Part shown: one piece after another, positions 62,918 through 64,000 of the stretch
How the letters are laid out: each line of letters opens with the position of its first letter
Numbering within the stretch: the first letter of the stretch is position 1
Made by a program: the position numbers and the translations under genes
NCBI RefSeq assembly: GCF_024582815.1
Contig: NZ_CP102099.1
Location: 372,001 to 436,000 of the forward strand
Source of the DNA: Acinetobacter colistiniresistens
GTDB lineage: Bacteria; Pseudomonadota; Gammaproteobacteria; Pseudomonadales; Moraxellaceae
Direction: 5' to 3'
DNA: 64,000 bases
Notes under the pieces: model-generated
Told to the model about the DNA's origin: nothing
What the model saw: the letters and a program-made list of their open reading frames with translations, nothing else
Database searches by the model: none

Positions 62918-63169
62918 TTAACGCCATTTGACCGTTTGAATAGTTTCTGGCTTTTTGGTTTCAGCCTCATCGGTTGAGCAACCGCAACCACCACCACAGC
63001 CCACTGCCATTTTAGGTTTTAACCACGTTGCCAAACGTTGCCAACCTAACCGCTGGCAAAGGTTTGACAAAGCGAGAAATACTGAACTTGCTGTTTGAGG
63101 AAACACCTTCTTAAAGACTACAACAGCACTCCACAGCACCAACACAGCAACAATCAAGTACTCAAACAT
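62918..63169 (-). CDS. Small membrane protein after feoB (DUF6587-like)
   Basis: An 83-residue protein. One membrane helix spans residues 3-19 (EYLIVAVLVLWSAVVVF), then a basic amphipathic stretch and a cysteine-rich tail (VGCGGGCGCSTDE). The ATG at 63169 is preceded by GAGAGGC. It follows feoB by 49 bases. Small Cys-containing proteins are common at this place in feo operons, but the function here is not known. Confidence 0.72.
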   Translation of the reverse strand: MFEYLIVAVLVLWSAVVVFKKVFPQTASSVFLALSNLCQRLGWQRLATWLKPKMAVGCGGGCGCSTDEAETKKPETIQTVKWR

Positions 63170-63189
63170 AAGCCTCTCTCCAATGGTTT

Positions 63190-63209
63190 CCTCCCTTTTT
63201 AAAGAGAGG
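63190..63209. repeat. Remnant of the palindromic repeat family
   Basis: CCTCCCTTTTTAAAGAGAGG is a single hairpin like those of the elements at 27677 and 58894, with degenerate arms. It lies between feoB and the small Cys-rich gene. Confidence 0.5.
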
Positions 63210-63218
63210 TGAGTTTTC

Positions 63219-64000
63219 TTAGCCCCAAATGCGTGATGCAATTTGGTAGGTGAAGAACGACATTAAATAAGCCAAACCAAACAGATATACCGTCATGACT
63301 GCCACATGCTTCCATGAACCTGTTTCACGGCGTACCGTTGCTAAAGTAGCTAAACAATGTGGCGCATAGATAAACCAAACCAATAATGACAAGCCTGTTG
63401 CTAAGGACCAACCCGAGCCATCCGCACTGATCAGATGCGTCAAACCTTGCGCAACAGCATCATCATCTGCTCCTGATAAGGCATAGACTGTGCCCAAAGC
63501 AGCAACTACAACTTCACGTGCCGCCATGGCTGGAATCAATGCCACTACAATTTGCCAGTTAAAACCTAAGGGGGCAAAAACTGGATGCAATAAATGCCCA
63601 AGCATCCCCGCCAGACTATAATCAATCGCAGGCTGTGTCGCCCCTTCCGGTGCTTGCGGGAAGGTACACAGGAACCACAAAATGATCGTCAAGGCCACAA
63701 TAATGCCACCAACGCGGCGTAAGAAAATTTTTGCGCGCTCTAATAGACCGATTGCAACACTTCTCATATCAGGGAAACGGTAACTTGGTAACTCCATCAG
63801 CAACGCATGCTGTGTTTTGTCTTTTTGCAAAAACTTCATCACAAACGCAACACACAGCGCACTCACAATACCAGCCATGTATAAACCAAACAGTACAAGA
63901 CCTTGTAAATTGAAAATACCCAGTACGGTTTCACTTGGAATAAATGCACCAATCAACAGGGCATAAACAGGTAAGCGCGCAGAACAGGTCATCAAAGGTG
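63219..64000 (-). CDS. feoB: Ferrous iron transporter FeoB, C-terminal part
   Basis: The frame is open to the window edge, so only the last 260 or so residues are seen; the GTPase domain is outside. Visible are MTCSARLPVYALLIGAFIP, the conserved Gate motif region, then LERAKIFLRRVGGIIVALTIILWFL, ALIPAMAAREVVVAALGTVYAL and a final APHCLATLATVRRETGSWKH. It imports Fe(II) across the inner membrane. Confidence 0.95.
   Translation of the reverse strand, partial: PLMTCSARLPVYALLIGAFIPSETVLGIFNLQGLVLFGLYMAGIVSALCVAFVMKFLQKDKTQHALLMELPSYRFPDMRSVAIGLLERAKIFLRRVGGIIVALTIILWFLCTFPQAPEGATQPAIDYSLAGMLGHLLHPVFAPLGFNWQIVVALIPAMAAREVVVAALGTVYALSGADDDAVAQGLTHLISADGSGWSLATGLSLLVWFIYAPHCLATLATVRRETGSWKHVAVMTVYLFGLAYLMSFFTYQIASRIWG

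Overview
The window reads as a stretch of ordinary Acinetobacter (Moraxellaceae, Gammaproteobacteria) chromosome. The support is a low-GC sequence with LpxO, fadB-fadA order, a gspN-gspC-gspD cluster, an argH / algZ-algR / hemCDXY neighbourhood, and RpoB and RpoC whose sequences fit the genus. I see no rRNA, insertion sequence, prophage, integron or CRISPR array. The species is not determined. Both edges cut a gene: uvrC on the left and feoB on the right.

Layout. 1-7.4 kb: uvrC (partial), a double-frameshifted lipoprotein gene, a PH-domain membrane protein, lpxO, and the fadBA beta-oxidation operon. 7.4-16.2 kb: a more genus-specific block with an exported protein, an ABC exporter, a coiled membrane-anchored protein, a FrnE-type DsbA relative, an unrecognised 472-residue protein behind a perfect CRP/Vfr-type site, and two tandem paralogous envelope proteins. 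16.2-23.3 kb: htpG, an LprI-like protein, ompW, a Na+/H+ antiporter, an epoxide-hydrolase-like enzyme, a DUF4442 protein and a glycine-zipper lipoprotein. 23.4-37.6 kb: the transcription/translation supercluster on the minus strand, in transcription order tRNA-Thr, tRNA-Tyr, tRNA-Gly, tRNA-Thr, tuf, tRNA-Trp, secE, nusG, rplK, rplA, rplJ, rplL, rpoB, rpoC. 37.6-45.1 kb: trpE, gph, an FHA protein, gspD-gspC-gspN and an H-NS gene. 45.4-53.4 kb: the tetrapyrrole operon hemC-hemD-hemX-hemY with a terminal thioesterase, the algZ-algR two-component pair, then divergent argH-yggX. 53.4-64 kb: a candidate small RNA, phoU, a TPP riboswitch with thiC, nudF-cpdA, dksA-gluQ, murD-ftsW, and the end of a feo operon.

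How the genes work together. Most are housekeeping genes arranged in operons with typical overlaps. The parts that merit attention are non-coding. They include a MITE-like palindromic repeat inserted between rpoB and rpoC and present twice more, strong hairpins in the rplA-rplJ and rplL-rpoB spacers, an orphan promoter-hairpin-terminator unit between yggX and phoU, a three-way-junction-like element at 13.8 kb, a 10-bp inverted repeat just upstream of nudF, and several perfect operator-like palindromes. No clearly novel multi-gene system is visible.

All functional calls rest on reading the protein sequences against remembered families. No search or folding program was run.
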